From positions 1-15,127 of the forward strand of contig CAZZNQ010000094.1 of assembly GCA_964655775.1 (NCBI GenBank): 15,127 nucleotides of DNA, in the 5' to 3' direction. Position numbers and translations under genes: made by a program. Origin of the DNA: CAZZNQ01 sp964655775 (GTDB lineage Bacteria; Planctomycetota; Brocadiia; SM23-32). Under the pieces are notes generated by a model. That model made no database searches. It was not told where the DNA came from and saw only the letters and a program-made list of their open reading frames with translations. This document shows, in pieces, positions 7,287 to 14,207 of this stretch; position 1 is the first letter of the stretch, and each line of letters begins with the position of its first letter.

Positions 7287-8477
7287 TTATCCGCCCTGGC
7301 TGAGGCGCGTCTCCTCCTCGCCACCCAGAAGCCGATCGGCCTCCTTGAGCGCCTCGATGACGCGCCGGGGAGACGCGTGATCTTGGAGGGCGTCAACAAG
7401 CTCCTCTTCGGAGACTTCGCCGCGCACGAGTCCCTCCGCTTTGTGGCCCGGCAGCCAGGAGCCGCCGTTGCCCAGCAGATTGTAGCGGGCCCTGGCGAAC
7501 TCGATCATGTCGAACGCCTTGGCCACGTTCCAGAGCCTGAGAATCACCGACAGGTTCATCTGCCCGGGCGTCTCTTGCCACTTCGGCAGGTTTCGGTCCC
7601 ATGAGGCGACCCAATCGCCGCCCAGGACGCGCTCCATCTCGTTGTCCAGCCGCCCCGCAACCTGCATGACCGTCCCCCGCTTCTCGTCCCACGCGTCGAC
7701 GGCTGCTACGTGCTCGTCCAGGTCGGACGGGCGGGACGGACCGATGCTGAGAGTGTGCACCTTGCCCGACGACAGCGTCCAGAGATCGTTGAACTCCATG
7801 GGCGTAAGAGGCTTGCAGAGCTGGACCAGTTTGTCGGGCGGGTCGTAGAGCCGGCCCCCCTTGTCGCACGGGCTGATGATGAGCACACCCATGTCGAGCC
7901 GCTCGGCCGCCTCGATGGCCGGCCACTTCCGCTGGTTGATGTAGTAGTAGTGAAGGTTCACGTAGTCGAAACGTTCGGTCTCGACGAGTTTGCCTATCAG
8001 GTCGGCGTCGCCATGGCTCGAGAAGCCGACGAAGCGGACCTTGCCTTCGGCCACGAACTGGCGCGCCATGTCAACTATGCCGAGATCGATCGCCTGATGA
8101 TATGACGCGTCGTCATTGATGCCGTGGATCCCAAGGAGGTCCACGTGGTCGAGACGCAGGCGCGCAAGCGAATCCTCGAAGTTCCTCCTGAACTCGGCAG
8201 GATCATCGCACAGGCCCACCTTTGTCTGGACGAGTAGCTCGTCGCGAGGAAGCGCAGGGAGGATGCGGCCGAGCTGCTTCTCGCTGGTTCCGTAACCGCG
8301 AGCCGTCTCGATGTGGTTGACGCCGCTCTCGAAAGCGTGGCGGATGCAGGCCTCCAGGTTGGCCTGACTCTCATCCGATATCTCGTCGTCGGCGTTCCAG
8401 GATTGCTGGTAGCGCATCCCTCCGCACGTGATCGCCGGCATCTGAAGCTCGGTGCGCCCGAATCGGCTGTACCGCAT
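7287..8477 (-). CDS. Aldo/keto reductase family oxidoreductase
   Basis: This 396-residue protein has an N-terminal AKR barrel (residues 1-270) and a helical C-terminal extension. The motif order is clear: VNHIETARGYGTSEKQLG, LLVQTKVG, VDLLGIHGIND and KVRFVGFSSHGD. The catalytic tetrad reads Glu57, Tyr62, Lys86, His118; Glu57 stands where most AKRs have Asp. The ISPCDKGGRLYDPP segment and the LTPMEFNDLW region place it with AKRs related to the ferredoxin-domain type, but no CxxCxxC cluster is present at the C-terminus. It likely reduces aldehydes, ketones or sugars with NAD(P)H in the cytoplasm. I chose ATG at 8477 because GGAG (8483-8486) sits 5 nt upstream and conserved sequence starts there; the open frame extends to 8564 without support. 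It converges on the permease gene and diverges from the M20 gene. Confidence 0.9.
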   Translation of the reverse strand: MRYSRFGRTELQMPAITCGGMRYQQSWNADDEISDESQANLEACIRHAFESGVNHIETARGYGTSEKQLGRILPALPRDELLVQTKVGLCDDPAEFRRNFEDSLARLRLDHVDLLGIHGINDDASYHQAIDLGIVDMARQFVAEGKVRFVGFSSHGDADLIGKLVETERFDYVNLHYYYINQRKWPAIEAAERLDMGVLIISPCDKGGRLYDPPDKLVQLCKPLTPMEFNDLWTLSSGKVHTLSIGPSRPSDLDEHVAAVDAWDEKRGTVMQVAGRLDNEMERVLGGDWVASWDRNLPKWQETPGQMNLSVILRLWNVAKAFDMIEFARARYNLLGNGGSWLPGHKAEGLVRGEVSEEELVDALQDHASPRRVIEALKEADRLLGGEEETRLSQGG

Positions 8478-8535
8478 TTGATCTCCATGTGTCCAAGGTC
8501 TGCTCCGGACTGGATCGCGCAAAAGACGCAGGGCT

Positions 8536-8564
8536 AGGCTATGCGGCAGGCGCCCGGCCGTCAA
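8536..8564 (-). promoter_or_regulatory. Sigma70-like promoter for the aldo/keto reductase
   Basis: On the minus strand, TTGACG (8559-8564, 5/6 match) is followed after exactly 17 bp by TAGCCT (8536-8541, 3/6 match). Transcription would start near 8529, giving a leader of about 50 nt before the ATG at 8477. It overlaps the unsupported upstream extension of the ORF, which argues for the shorter protein. Confidence 0.4.
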
Positions 8565-8743
8565 GCGGTTAGGGACGGCGTTGGCACACGTTTACATCGA
8601 CCAGAGATCACGATCGCGCTGATGATCGATGATCCGGTCCCTTGAGGCAACAATGTCCCGGCTATTCGACGGCCATCCTGAGGGTGCCCGGACGTCGCCG
8701 CCCACCCGTTTCGCGTACGCTGGCGTCGACACAAGCCCCTGGG

Positions 8744-8749
8744 TAGAAT
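8744..8749 (+). promoter_or_regulatory. Candidate -10 box for the M20/disulfide reductase genes
   Basis: TAGAAT matches TATAAT at 5/6 and would give a leader of about 32 nt before the ATG at 8788. The region 16-18 bp upstream (around TGGCGT at 8721) is a poor -35, so the promoter may need an activator or may be false. Confidence 0.25.
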
Positions 8750-8787
8750 GCGTCCCTGTGCCACATTCCTGCCAGCGGAGAGTGCCG

Positions 8788-9963
8788 ATGTCCCTGCCCG
8801 TGACCGCATTGCCCGAAGGCCTGCTCGGTACGGCCAGACGCCTTCGCGAAGACCTCCACCGCCATCCTGAACTCGGCTACCAGGAGACGCGCACCGCCGG
8901 CGTCATCGCCGAGTCCCTCCGTGAGAGCGGCCTTGAGCGCGTCACCGAAGGCGTCGCCGAGACCGGCGTCGTCGGACTGCTCAAGGGAGGCCGCCCCGGC
9001 AAGACCGTCGCCCTCCGCGCCGATATCGACGCCCTCCCTATCGTCGAGGAAACCGGGCTGCCCTACGCGTCGGAGAACGAGGGCGTGATGCACGCCTGCG
9101 GACACGACGGTCACACGGCGATCCTGCTGGCCGTCGCCCGGCTGCTCGCCGGCATGCGCGACGACATCGCCGGCAACGTCAAGTTCCTGTTCCAGCCGGC
9201 CGAGGAGGGCGGAGCCGGCGGCGAGAAGATGGTGCAGGAGGGTGTGCTCCGCGATCCGGACGTCGACGGCATATTCGCCCTGCACTGCGGCAGCCAGATA
9301 GAAGCCGGCAGAATCGAGGTCAGCCTAACGCCCAACGCCGCCGCCAACGGGTTCGCCATCAAGATCATCGGCAAAGGCGCCCACGGCTCCAAGCCGCACC
9401 TGAGCATCGATCCCATCATGATCGGCACGCAGATCATGACCGCCGCGCAGGCGCTGGTCACCCGCGAGAAGGAACCCGATCGCCCCCTGGTCCTCAGCTT
9501 CTGCGCGTTCCACGCCGGCACCAAGAGCAACATCATCCCCGCCTCCGCCGAGATCCTGGGCACCATCCGCGCCATGGACATGGAGACGCTCACGAAGGTT
9601 CGCGAGGGCCTGAGGCGCATCGCCAACGGCGTCGCCGGCATGATGCGCGGCACGGTGGAGGTGATCGACCACGAGATCTACCCGCCGGTGGTCAACGACC
9701 CGGACATGGTCCAGCTCGTGCGCGACGTCGGCGCCGAGCTTCAGGGCGAGGGCAGCGTCGGCACCCCGGCGGAGCAGTCTATGGGCGGCGAGGACTTCGC
9801 CTTCTATCTCACCGCGCAGGGCGGCGTGCCCGGCTGCATGTTCCGGCTGGGCGTGGAGACCGACGAAAACCTGCACACCTCCAGGTTCGACTTCGGCTCA
9901 AAGGCGCTCGACACCGGCATCCTCATGATGACGAACTCGGCCCTGCGCTTCCTGCACGGCTGA
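8788..9963 (+). CDS. M20-family metal-dependent amidohydrolase (IAA-amino-acid hydrolase/hippurate hydrolase type)
   Basis: This 391-residue protein has the full M20D signature: LREDLHRHPELGYQE near the N-terminus, ALRADIDALPI, MHACGHDGHTA (Cys104, His106), FQPAEEGGAGG (Glu139/Glu140), a lid domain with GKGAHGSKPH, and SMGGEDFAFY with a C-terminal LHTSRFDF His. These residues bind two metals and activate water to cleave N-acyl amino acids or related amides. Close families include hippurate hydrolase, IAA-conjugate hydrolase and N-acetyl-diaminopimelate deacetylase, and the exact substrate is not decidable. No signal peptide is present, so it is cytoplasmic. The ATG at 8788 has GGAG 7 nt upstream. 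The open frame reaches 8629 but the extra 53 residues are not family sequence. The flavin disulfide reductase follows 43 bp downstream, a likely two-gene operon. Confidence 0.92.
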   Translation: MSLPVTALPEGLLGTARRLREDLHRHPELGYQETRTAGVIAESLRESGLERVTEGVAETGVVGLLKGGRPGKTVALRADIDALPIVEETGLPYASENEGVMHACGHDGHTAILLAVARLLAGMRDDIAGNVKFLFQPAEEGGAGGEKMVQEGVLRDPDVDGIFALHCGSQIEAGRIEVSLTPNAAANGFAIKIIGKGAHGSKPHLSIDPIMIGTQIMTAAQALVTREKEPDRPLVLSFCAFHAGTKSNIIPASAEILGTIRAMDMETLTKVREGLRRIANGVAGMMRGTVEVIDHEIYPPVVNDPDMVQLVRDVGAELQGEGSVGTPAEQSMGGEDFAFYLTAQGGVPGCMFRLGVETDENLHTSRFDFGSKALDTGILMMTNSALRFLHG

Positions 9964-10006
9964 TCCGCTCGGCCGCGTCGACTGCGACTCGAAAGGGGGC
10001 TGCGAC

Positions 10007-11380
10007 ATGGACCTGGATCTGCTGATAGTCGGCACCGGACCCGCCGCGTCCCGCGTGGCCGAAAGCGTTCCCGACGGCTGGCGGGCCGCCATCTGCGACG
10101 CCCGAACCTTCGGCGGCACCTGTGCCCTGCGGGGCTGCAACCCGAAGAAGGCCCTCGTGTCCGCCGCCGAGACGGTCGACCGCGCCCGGCGTATGCGGGG
10201 CAAGGCGTTCGCCGATCCGCCGCCCGTTCTCGACTGGCCGACCGTCGTCAACTTCAAGCGATCGTTCATTGACCCCGTCCCCGAAGCCAAGCGCGCGGCC
10301 TTCAGAGACCGCGGCCTGGCGCTGCTGGACGGCGCCGCCCGCTTCACCGGGCCCAACGCCGTGCTCGTCGGCGAAACCGAGGTGCATGCGGACCGCATAG
10401 TGATCGGGGCCGGGGCGCGACCGGTTCCGCTCGGGATTCCCGGCGAGGATCTGGTCACCACCAGCGCCGAATTCCTCGAGCTGGACGATCTGCCCGAGAG
10501 CGTCCTGTTCATCGGCGGCGGCTACATCTCGTTCGAGTTCGCGCACGTCGTCGCCCGGGCCGGTCGAACGGTCACCATCCTGCAGCGCGGCCCCCGCGTG
10601 CTCACGGCGTTCGATCCCGACCTGGTCGAAAAGCTGCTGGATCGCACGCGCGGCCTCGGCGTCCGGATCGTCACCGACGCCGAAGCCCGCGGCGTCGAGC
10701 GAACCCGGTCCGGCCGGCTTCGCGTCACCGCCTTAAAGGACGGTGAAGACATCGGCTTCGACGCCGACCTCGTCGTGCACGGCGCGGGCCGCGAACCGAA
10801 CCTGCAGGGGCTGGACCTGGAGCGGGGCGGCGTGGACTTCGGCCCGGACGGCGTCGCCGTGGACGAGTTCCTGCGCAGCACCGGCAACCCGTCCGTATGG
10901 GCGGGTGGCGATGCCGCGGCGAACGGTGTGCCGATGCTCACGCCTGCCGCCAACGCCGACGGCCGGGCGCTGGCGCACAACCTGCTCCATCCGGATTCGC
11001 CCCGCCGTCCCGATTATCGCGGCCTCGCGGGCGCCGTCTTCACGGTTCCCGCCCTGGCGGCCGTCGGCCTGCTGGAGGATGAGGCGCGGGAGCACGGGCT
11101 GGACTTCGAGTCCCGGTGCGCGGACCTGACCGAGAAGAACTCCGTCCTCAAGGTCGGCGAGACCCACGCGGGCTCGAAGATACTGGTGGAGCGCGGCACG
11201 GGCCGCATCATCGGGGCGCACATACTCGGTCCGGACGCGGCGGAGGTGATCAACGTCTTCGCTCTGGCGATCCGCTTCGGCATCTCGGCGGACGACCTGG
11301 AGACGATGCCGTTCGCCTTCCCCACCTTCGTGAACGACGTCCACAGCATGGTCGCCGGCATCACCCCCTGCGACCTGTGA
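10007..11380 (+). CDS. Class I pyridine nucleotide-disulfide oxidoreductase (glutathione reductase/dihydrolipoamide dehydrogenase-like)
   Basis: This 457-residue FAD protein has an N-terminal FAD site (LLIVGTGPAAS), the redox pair Cys39-x4-Cys44 in GGTCALRGCNPKKA, an NAD(P) site around residue 165-185 (VLFIGGGYISFEFAHVVARAG), the second FAD motif SVWAGGDAA, and a dimerisation domain from about residue 345. In glutathione, mercuric and lipoamide reductases the C-terminus carries HPTxxE, whose His is the proton-shuttling partner of the disulfide. Here the matching stretch is FAFPTFVND, so both His and Glu are absent. The second Rossmann segment has an Arg (ILQRGPRVL) that leans towards NADPH use, which is inference. 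Substrate unknown. A strong ribosome site, AAAGGGGG at 9992-9999, lies 7 nt before the ATG. It shares strand and a 43-bp gap with the M20 gene. Its stop is only 12 bp from RHS-derived sequence. Confidence 0.9.
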   Translation: MDLDLLIVGTGPAASRVAESVPDGWRAAICDARTFGGTCALRGCNPKKALVSAAETVDRARRMRGKAFADPPPVLDWPTVVNFKRSFIDPVPEAKRAAFRDRGLALLDGAARFTGPNAVLVGETEVHADRIVIGAGARPVPLGIPGEDLVTTSAEFLELDDLPESVLFIGGGYISFEFAHVVARAGRTVTILQRGPRVLTAFDPDLVEKLLDRTRGLGVRIVTDAEARGVERTRSGRLRVTALKDGEDIGFDADLVVHGAGREPNLQGLDLERGGVDFGPDGVAVDEFLRSTGNPSVWAGGDAAANGVPMLTPAANADGRALAHNLLHPDSPRRPDYRGLAGAVFTVPALAAVGLLEDEAREHGLDFESRCADLTEKNSVLKVGETHAGSKILVERGTGRIIGAHILGPDAAEVINVFALAIRFGISADDLETMPFAFPTFVNDVHSMVAGITPCDL

Positions 11381-11392
11381 TACCCCGGCCCG

Positions 11393-11425
11393 CTGGTCGG
11401 CCTCGGGCACGTAGGCGTTGCCGGC
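11393..11425 (-). repeat. 33-bp direct repeat, copy 1 (RHS core sequence)
   Basis: Exact 33-bp copy, in the same orientation, of 14979-15011. The two copies bracket about 3.55 kb containing the membrane protein, RHS fragment, ankyrin lipoprotein and RHS tip. The match ends abruptly at the left (copy 1 side next to the reductase stop), as expected of a recombination junction. Confidence 0.85.
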
Positions 11426-11440
11426 GGCCGGTTTCTCGAT
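11393..11440 (-). pseudogene. RHS gene remnant (short core fragment)
   Basis: Read on the minus strand this stretch encodes IEKPAAGNAYVPEADQ, matching VIESAAGNAYVPEADQ in the RHS gene at the right end. Positions 11393-11425 are identical in DNA to 14979-15011; beyond that the two match more loosely through the Ile-Glu codons. No start or continuing RHS sequence flanks it. It sits between the stop of the disulfide reductase and the stop of the membrane protein, so it is debris from an RHS gene left by recombination. Confidence 0.7.
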
Positions 11441-11469
11441 CCGCGACAGAAAGGGCACAGCGGCGATTC

Positions 11470-12114
11470 CTACAAGTGCGCGACGATAGCCTGGATCGCC
11501 AGCACGCTGATGACAAGCGAAGCACGCAACCTCGCACGCCGAAGCCGGCTGAGAGCGACGGCGACGGCCCCGATTGCGCAAGTCAGCGATATGACCGTCG
11601 CCGGCAGGACCGGAATCCAGGCACACAGCCATGCGGCGGCCACCAGGACCCACGCCCGCGTGAGCGTCGGTCCGGATTTGCTCGTCCCGGCCTGGCTCGG
11701 CCCGACCCCGCCGGCCTCTACCTCCTGCGGATGCCCCATGCGGACCATGACCTCGTCCAGGTTCAGCCCCCGCACCCACATGACCAGACCGTTCAGCCGT
11801 CTGCGGCGGGCCAGGAAACGAAAGAGCTTCTCTCTATCCTCAGCGCTGGGTGCGGCTAACTTGCCCATGGCACGTCTTTCCACAAAGACGCCGGCTATCC
11901 ACCCGGTGGCCAGGCACCCGACGGCATACTGGAATCCGGCGGCCAAGTCCGTGCACAGCAGAAACACCCGCCGCTCCCACCAGGCAAGAGACGGCTCGAA
12001 GGCGACAATAGCGCTCGCGAAGAGCGCCACGAGCACCCAGATCGCGAAGAAGAGCGCGTCAAAGCCGTAGACGGGCCCAAGGCGCTGCCAGCAACTGGGG
12101 TCGTCTTCTGTCAA
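11470..12114 (-). CDS. Small multi-pass membrane protein of unknown function (possible immunity protein)
   Basis: The 214-residue protein has about four to five membrane segments: residues 19-39 (ALFFAIWVLVALFASAIVAF), 50-78, 153-190 (one long or two helices) and 199-214. A polar, basic central loop (residues 80-150) carries ARRRRLNGL. I recognise no family. The start is TTG at 12114, because an excellent GGAGGAG (12121-12127) lies 6 nt upstream. The open frame extends to 12375 but that part has no hydrophobic or homologous character. It lies downstream of an RHS repeat fragment and next to a second RHS remnant, on the same strand as the RHS gene. Small membrane proteins beside RHS debris are often immunity proteins for toxins that attack membranes or the periplasm; that role is inference here. 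Confidence 0.75.
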   Translation of the reverse strand: MTEDDPSCWQRLGPVYGFDALFFAIWVLVALFASAIVAFEPSLAWWERRVFLLCTDLAAGFQYAVGCLATGWIAGVFVERRAMGKLAAPSAEDREKLFRFLARRRRLNGLVMWVRGLNLDEVMVRMGHPQEVEAGGVGPSQAGTSKSGPTLTRAWVLVAAAWLCAWIPVLPATVISLTCAIGAVAVALSRLRRARLRASLVISVLAIQAIVAHL

Positions 12115-12120
12115 GATGAT

Positions 12121-12127
12121 CTCCTCC
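12121..12127 (-). promoter_or_regulatory. Strong Shine-Dalgarno site deciding the TTG start at 12114
   Basis: GGAGGAG on the minus strand with a 6-nt spacer to TTG is the best ribosome site in the window. It sets the membrane protein start well inside the longer open frame. Confidence 0.65.
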
Positions 12128-12165
12128 GCGTGCCCTGTCTCACTCAGTTGGGAATCTCCGGCCTG

Positions 12166-12366
12166 ATGCACTACCACGCCACGGGCATCCGCCGCAAGAG
12201 CGGAGTGGCCAGGGGCACCCCGCGCCCGGCCTCCCACGGCACCGGTGTGCGCAGCCGCCAGGTGCGCGCCGCCGCCGACAAAAAGCGCCTGGCCCGAGCA
12301 CAGAAAGACTACGAACGACTTGTCGAAGAAAGGGAAAACTCCCCCCGGAACCCGAAAACGACTTGA
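12166..12366 (+). CDS. Small basic hypothetical protein (doubtful)
   Basis: A 66-residue open frame begins MHYHATGIRRKSGVARG and ends with a charged, probably helical tail (ADKKRLARAQKDYERLVEE). The first 45 or so codons almost all end in G or C, which is the coding pattern of this genome; the last third is mixed. There is no clear ribosome site before the ATG, and a GTG at 12130 would add 12 residues. It runs opposite to its neighbours, in a region otherwise made of RHS debris. It may be a real small gene, a fragment of a transferred gene, or a chance frame. I recognise no family. Confidence 0.3.
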   Translation: MHYHATGIRRKSGVARGTPRPASHGTGVRSRQVRAAADKKRLARAQKDYERLVEERENSPRNPKTT

Positions 12367-12377
12367 CACAGACATCG

Positions 12378-12485
12378 GTACTCATAGTATACAGTGCCCT
12401 GGCCTTCGACGGTAAGCTCGGTGCGCTGCCCGCCTTCTCCGTAGGCATAGGCCACCACCGTGCCGCGCGGGTCGTGCCGGGACTG
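12378..12485 (-). pseudogene. RHS YD-repeat fragment
   Basis: On the minus strand this encodes about 36 residues including RHDPRGTVVAYAYGEGGQR and then ELTVEGQGTVYYEYR, which is the repeating pattern of RHS/YD proteins (DPRGTVxxYxYGxxGxR...YEY). After the final YEYR the frame changes to unrelated sequence and meets a stop. No start codon or ribosome site precedes it; its upstream end abuts the ankyrin gene stop. It is an isolated fragment of an RHS gene, not part of the RHS gene at the right end in the present arrangement. Confidence 0.7.
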
Positions 12486-12514
12486 GCAAGCGCCCTGAAC
12501 GATGACTGAGCGTC

Positions 12515-14203
12515 CTATTGATCCATCCGCTCGCGCAGGATCGCGACCACGTCATCGCGAGAGTACTGCTGGGCGATGAGCAGCGGGGTGAGATTGCCCC
12601 GGCCTCGGATTTCCGGATCGGCGCCCGCCAGGAGCAGCGCCTCGACTCCCGCCGCATTGCCGTCTGCGGCAGCCCAGTAGAGCGGCGTCGAGCGATCGTC
12701 GGCCCTGCTGTTCGGATCGGCCCCGGCCTCAAGCAGAACGGCAAGGACGTCCACCTTCTCGACCTGCGCCGCGAAATGCAGCGGCGTCCATCCACTCCCG
12801 GGGACTGCGTAGTTCGGATCCGCTCCGGCCCGGATAAGCACGCTCACGACCTCCGGCTGAGGCTTGCCCGCTGCCAGAAGAAGGGGGGTACGTCTTTCAT
12901 CGTTTGGGGCGTCGACCTGCACCCCTCGCGCCAGGAGCAGTCGCACGGTCTCCGGATTGCCGCTCTCCGCTGCGCAGTGGAGCGGCGTCCGGCCGTGGTC
13001 ATCTTCCTTACGGGGGTCGGCCCCGGCATCCAGCAAGAGCTCTGTCATGCGTGCGTCGCCTCGCCCGGCGGCGGCATGCAGGGGAGTCCACTCTCCGTGG
13101 GTCTGCGCGTCCGGATCGGCACCCCCAGCCAGAAGCAACAGCGCCACTTGATCGTGACCCTCCTGGGCCGCGAGGTGCAGCGGCGCCAATCCGAAGGAGT
13201 CCGACGCGTCTACGTCCGCCCCGGCCTCGATCAGCAGGCGCGAGGTCTCTTCTCGTCCCGACTGTGCCGAGAAGTGCAGCGGGGTCTTCTGCCATTCATC
13301 CCTGGCGGCCACGCGTCGATTGTCCCCTCGCAGCAGCTCCTTGACAGTATCTGTCTCCCCGAGCCCAGCGGCCACGTGGATGTCAGTCTCTGAGCCCAAC
13401 TCACGAAGGACGGTGGCCGTTTCACGGTTCCCGGCAGTGAGCAACGCGACGTGCAGGGCATTGGAACCCCCCGAGCTTCGGGCGTTCAGATCGGCGCCGT
13501 GGTCAGCCAGGACTCGGATAACAGCAGTCGACCCGTTCAGCGCCGCCTTGTGCAGTGGGGTCCAGCCGTGGACGTCGTCCCTGGCGCCGAGCTCTGCTCC
13601 CATCTCAATCAGCAGCAGCGCAACCTGCGGATCGCCGAATCCCGCTGCGAAATGCAGCGGCGTCTCGCCTGCGACGTCACGGGCATTGATTTCGGCGCCG
13701 GCCGCCAGGAGAATCTGGACCAGTGTGAGACGGTTGCCTTCGGCGCCGGCGGCAACGTGAAGGGCCGTCCGCCCGAACCGGTCACGAAACCCGGGAGTCG
13801 CACCGTGAGCCAGCAGGAGGGACGCCGCAGCAACCTGCCCCTTCTCAACTGCCCACTGCAGCGGCGTCATACCCAGCGAGCCCCACGCGTCCACGTCCAT
13901 GCCCGCCGCCAGCGCGGAACGCATCCGTTCAAGGTCGCCATCGGAGGCCGCAAAGCAGAGAGGATCGTTCGGGCGCGCTGGAACCACATGGGCTGACTGT
14001 CCCTCCGGGGCTAGTGACCCAGCCCCGGCTGCGCCCGGCGGATTCCTCTGCCCTGAATCCCCGCAACTGACCAGGAGGGGAACCGACGCCAGGAGCATCA
14101 ATCGCAGAGCGACCGCCAGTGAAGCGGAGAATCGGGCAGGATCGCACATCGCGCCGTTGCACGACGAACTGCCGGGTGTGGGAGCGTCGTTGCGATCGTG
14201 CAT
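12515..14203 (-). CDS. Ankyrin-repeat lipoprotein, candidate immunity protein for the RHS tip
   Basis: This 562-residue protein consists, after a Pro/Gly-rich linker, of about fifteen 33-residue ankyrin repeats from residue 80 to the end (TPLHFAAQSG..., LLLEAGADPN). The sixth and seventh repeats are irregular, splitting the array into six plus nine. Ankyrin domains bind partner proteins; there is no enzymatic domain. Ahead of the repeats a hydrophobic stretch ends in LLVSC, a lipobox, so the protein is probably a lipoprotein facing the periplasm. The ATG at 14203 has GGAG 7 nt upstream and lies 4 bp after the RHS stop, so it is likely translated together with the RHS protein. An in-frame ATG at 14149 gives a more typical 29-residue lipoprotein leader but no ribosome site. 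Ankyrin proteins are a known class of immunity protein in polymorphic toxin systems, and the position here fits. Confidence 0.9.
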   Translation of the reverse strand: MHDRNDAPTPGSSSCNGAMCDPARFSASLAVALRLMLLASVPLLVSCGDSGQRNPPGAAGAGSLAPEGQSAHVVPARPNDPLCFAASDGDLERMRSALAAGMDVDAWGSLGMTPLQWAVEKGQVAAASLLLAHGATPGFRDRFGRTALHVAAGAEGNRLTLVQILLAAGAEINARDVAGETPLHFAAGFGDPQVALLLIEMGAELGARDDVHGWTPLHKAALNGSTAVIRVLADHGADLNARSSGGSNALHVALLTAGNRETATVLRELGSETDIHVAAGLGETDTVKELLRGDNRRVAARDEWQKTPLHFSAQSGREETSRLLIEAGADVDASDSFGLAPLHLAAQEGHDQVALLLLAGGADPDAQTHGEWTPLHAAAGRGDARMTELLLDAGADPRKEDDHGRTPLHCAAESGNPETVRLLLARGVQVDAPNDERRTPLLLAAGKPQPEVVSVLIRAGADPNYAVPGSGWTPLHFAAQVEKVDVLAVLLEAGADPNSRADDRSTPLYWAAADGNAAGVEALLLAGADPEIRGRGNLTPLLIAQQYSRDDVVAILRERMDQ

Positions 14204-14207
14204 GACT

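Larger units (their letters stand above)
8478..8787. other. 310-bp divergent intergenic region
   Basis: This stretch separates the aldo/keto reductase from the M20 amidohydrolase. The M20 reading frame is open upstream to 8629, but that extension lacks family sequence and a ribosome site, so I leave it non-coding. It holds a promoter candidate for each direction and a cluster of four GATC sites in 29 bp (8606-8634), including a tandem GATGATC duplicate at 8621-8634. Confidence 0.55.
12115..12514. other. 400-bp junk or degraded cassette region between membrane protein and ankyrin gene
   Basis: It holds a ribosome site (12121-12127), a doubtful plus-strand ORF (12166-12366) and a decayed RHS repeat (12378-12485). 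No intact minus-strand gene is visible. It looks like the site where an older toxin tip was lost or replaced. Confidence 0.5.

Noticed and set aside
6264..7604. Plus-strand 446-codon open frame
   Set aside because: It overlaps the permease out of frame and then crosses into the aldo/keto reductase on the other strand. The composition is random-like and it lacks membrane helices.
8478..8564. N-terminal extension of the aldo/keto reductase
   Set aside because: It overlaps a good promoter-like element, has no ribosome site, and precedes the conserved MRYSRFGRTEL start.
8629..8787. N-terminal extension of the M20 protein
   Set aside because: The extra 53 residues are not family sequence. The ATG at 8788 has a good ribosome site and starts at the conserved region.
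10733..11779. Minus-strand 348-codon open frame
   Set aside because: It is antisense to the disulfide reductase. Only the short RHS remnant inside it (11393-11440) is meaningful.
12115..12375. Upstream extension of the membrane protein to 12375
   Set aside because: The extension has no membrane or homologous character, and the GGAGGAG site places the start at 12114.
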